Shown in pieces: positions 5,005-6,022 of a DNA stretch of 6,022 nucleotides. Every line of letters starts with the position of its first letter. Position 1 is the stretch's first letter. This DNA is from Planctomycetota bacterium (GTDB taxonomy: Bacteria > Planctomycetota > Brocadiia > SM23-32). The DNA lies in NCBI GenBank assembly GCA_030604585.1, contig JAUVVP010000145.1:1-6022 (forward strand), written 5' to 3'. The notes below the pieces were generated by a model. It worked only from the letters and a program-made list of their open reading frames with translations, searched no databases and was not told where the DNA came from. A program made the position numbers and the translations under genes.

Positions 5005-6022
5005 TCAGCGTTCGGCTGAGGCAGACCCGCCCCTCGGCGCCACATCCACAGTGAAGCCACCCTCGATGTCCCCCCTCTTGCGCAGACGCAGAGCCGGGTC
5101 CGGCCTCGGCGTGCAAGGAAGAGGCGCGTCCCAGCAGTACGACAACTGGCCGGCCATCTTGCTTGCCGGAACCAGGATCCTCAGTCCGGAACGGGTGACG
5201 TACGTTGTCATGGTCACCTGGGGAGCCGGGTGGAATCCGTCGTCCTGCCCAGGGCCGCGCAATGTCATCTGGCTGAACAGATAAAGTGAGAGGGCAACAG
5301 ACAACGCCACCAGGACGTACGAGGCCGTGGTTCGCTTTGCCGTTGGCAGGCCCCTAACGCCCAATGCAAGCGCGCCGGCACCGACTGCCCAGAACACCGA
5401 TCCCGCGAATCGCGGACTGGGCGCGGCGAAGAACCAGAACACAGCGGAACAGATCAGAGGCACGAATAAAAGCAAGAAAACGCGTGGGAGCTGCCGGGCA
5501 TAGCCGCCTGTGATCCGCCAATAGAGAGCCGTACAGCAAGCCATGAGCGTCAATGCACAAGGGATGACTACTGTCCAAAACCCAGCTCTGTATATCGCCG
5601 CAAACCATGTCGCCAGCCAGTAAGGGGGCCCTGACTGCGCTGTCAACCGGGCGCGATTGGCGATCACGGTTGACGGCCATCGAGCATGGCTGCGAACGAA
5701 CTCGGCCTCAGCAGCAACGGTTCCCTTGGGCATCCGCCAGTCGACGTCAAATGAGACCGCCGGGCTCGGATAGGCGACGTACCCGCTGAGAATGACGCTG
5801 CGTATCACCCAGGGCACAATCCCCATCGCCACGATCGCAACAGCGAAGGCCAACGGCCCGGCGCGGAACTCGGCACGGTTCTTGGCCGCTCCGGATGCCC
5901 ACACGAGGGAAGCCACGCCCAGCGCTGTCGCACTCAGAACAGCGAAGGAGACCTTCACCATGACGCCGGCAATGCAGAGAGCCGCAATGCTGACTAGCAG
6001 GAAGCCGGAGCGGCTGCCTGAG
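5005..6022 (-). CDS. LIC_10190-type polytopic membrane protein, 5' part missing
   Basis: The frame stays open to the right edge, so this is the C-terminal part (338 residues visible) of a larger membrane protein. An ATG at 5961 exists, but hydrophobic sequence (GFLLVSIAALCIAGVM) continues upstream of it. Counting from that ATG, helices lie near residues 4-22, 36-58, 113-147, 160-180, 185-202 and 213-231, followed by an 85-residue soluble tail. Diagnostic segments are PWVIRSVILSGYVAYPSP (50-67), DVDWRMP (72-78), AAPSPRFAG (179-187) and, in the tail, CWDAPLPCTPRPDPALRLR (276-294). I recall this combination from LIC_10190-family proteins, large multi-pass proteins that resemble GT-C glycosyltransferases. 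The catalytic N-terminal region would be outside the window, so enzymatic function is unproven. The stop at 5005 is followed by a 146-bp gap holding the next gene's promoter. Confidence 0.72.
   Translation of the reverse strand, partial: SGSRSGFLLVSIAALCIAGVMVKVSFAVLSATALGVASLVWASGAAKNRAEFRAGPLAFAVAIVAMGIVPWVIRSVILSGYVAYPSPAVSFDVDWRMPKGTVAAEAEFVRSHARWPSTVIANRARLTAQSGPPYWLATWFAAIYRAGFWTVVIPCALTLMACCTALYWRITGGYARQLPRVFLLLFVPLICSAVFWFFAAPSPRFAGSVFWAVGAGALALGVRGLPTAKRTTASYVLVALSVALSLYLFSQMTLRGPGQDDGFHPAPQVTMTTYVTRSGLRILVPASKMAGQLSYCWDAPLPCTPRPDPALRLRKRGDIEGGFTVDVAPRGGSASAER

Overview
This is a G+C-rich bacterial chromosomal segment. Apart from an acetyltransferase remnant at the left edge, every supported gene lies on the minus strand. 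The protein set (DUF362 with a Tat signal, a SpoIIM-like membrane protein, a divergent FolD, an LIC_10190-type membrane protein) resembles environmental lineages such as Planctomycetota, Armatimonadota or similar uncultured phyla. That placement is a guess from gene content; no marker gene here fixes the taxonomy. I see no phage, insertion sequence, CRISPR array or plasmid hallmark.

Layout from left to right. Positions 1-284 (+) hold a decayed RimJ/RimL-type N-acetyltransferase with an in-frame TAG and an internal deletion. A tRNA-Val(CAC) follows at 325-400 (-), with an encoded CCA and its own sigma70-type promoter. Next comes a Tat-exported DUF362 protein (467-1468, -) with a promoter that fixes its start. 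A five-helix SpoIIM/DUF95-like membrane protein (1650-2261, -) and a class I SAM methyltransferase (2332-3069, -) follow. The methyltransferase uses Arg and Ile codons unlike its neighbour folD. A possible 29-residue hydrophobic ORF overlaps its start. A hairpin lies directly behind a FolD homologue (3214-4083, -). FolD is preceded by a metallo-beta-lactamase-fold hydrolase (4151-4858, -). The right end carries a polytopic LIC_10190-type membrane protein (5005 to beyond the window, -).

Reading in the minus direction, the likely transcription units are: the membrane protein at the right end; an MBL hydrolase-folD unit driven by a TTGACA-N17-TTAAAT promoter and ending at the hairpin behind folD; a methyltransferase-SpoIIM-like pair; DUF362 alone; and tRNA-Val alone. 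FolD belongs to one-carbon metabolism, but nothing in the window links the other genes to that pathway.

I do not see a clear new multi-gene system. The points most worth checking are two enzymes with replaced active-site residues: FolD lacks the catalytic Lys and an active-site Gln, and the MBL protein has HxHxPH in place of HxHxDH. The acetyltransferase remnant and the codon-atypical methyltransferase come next.
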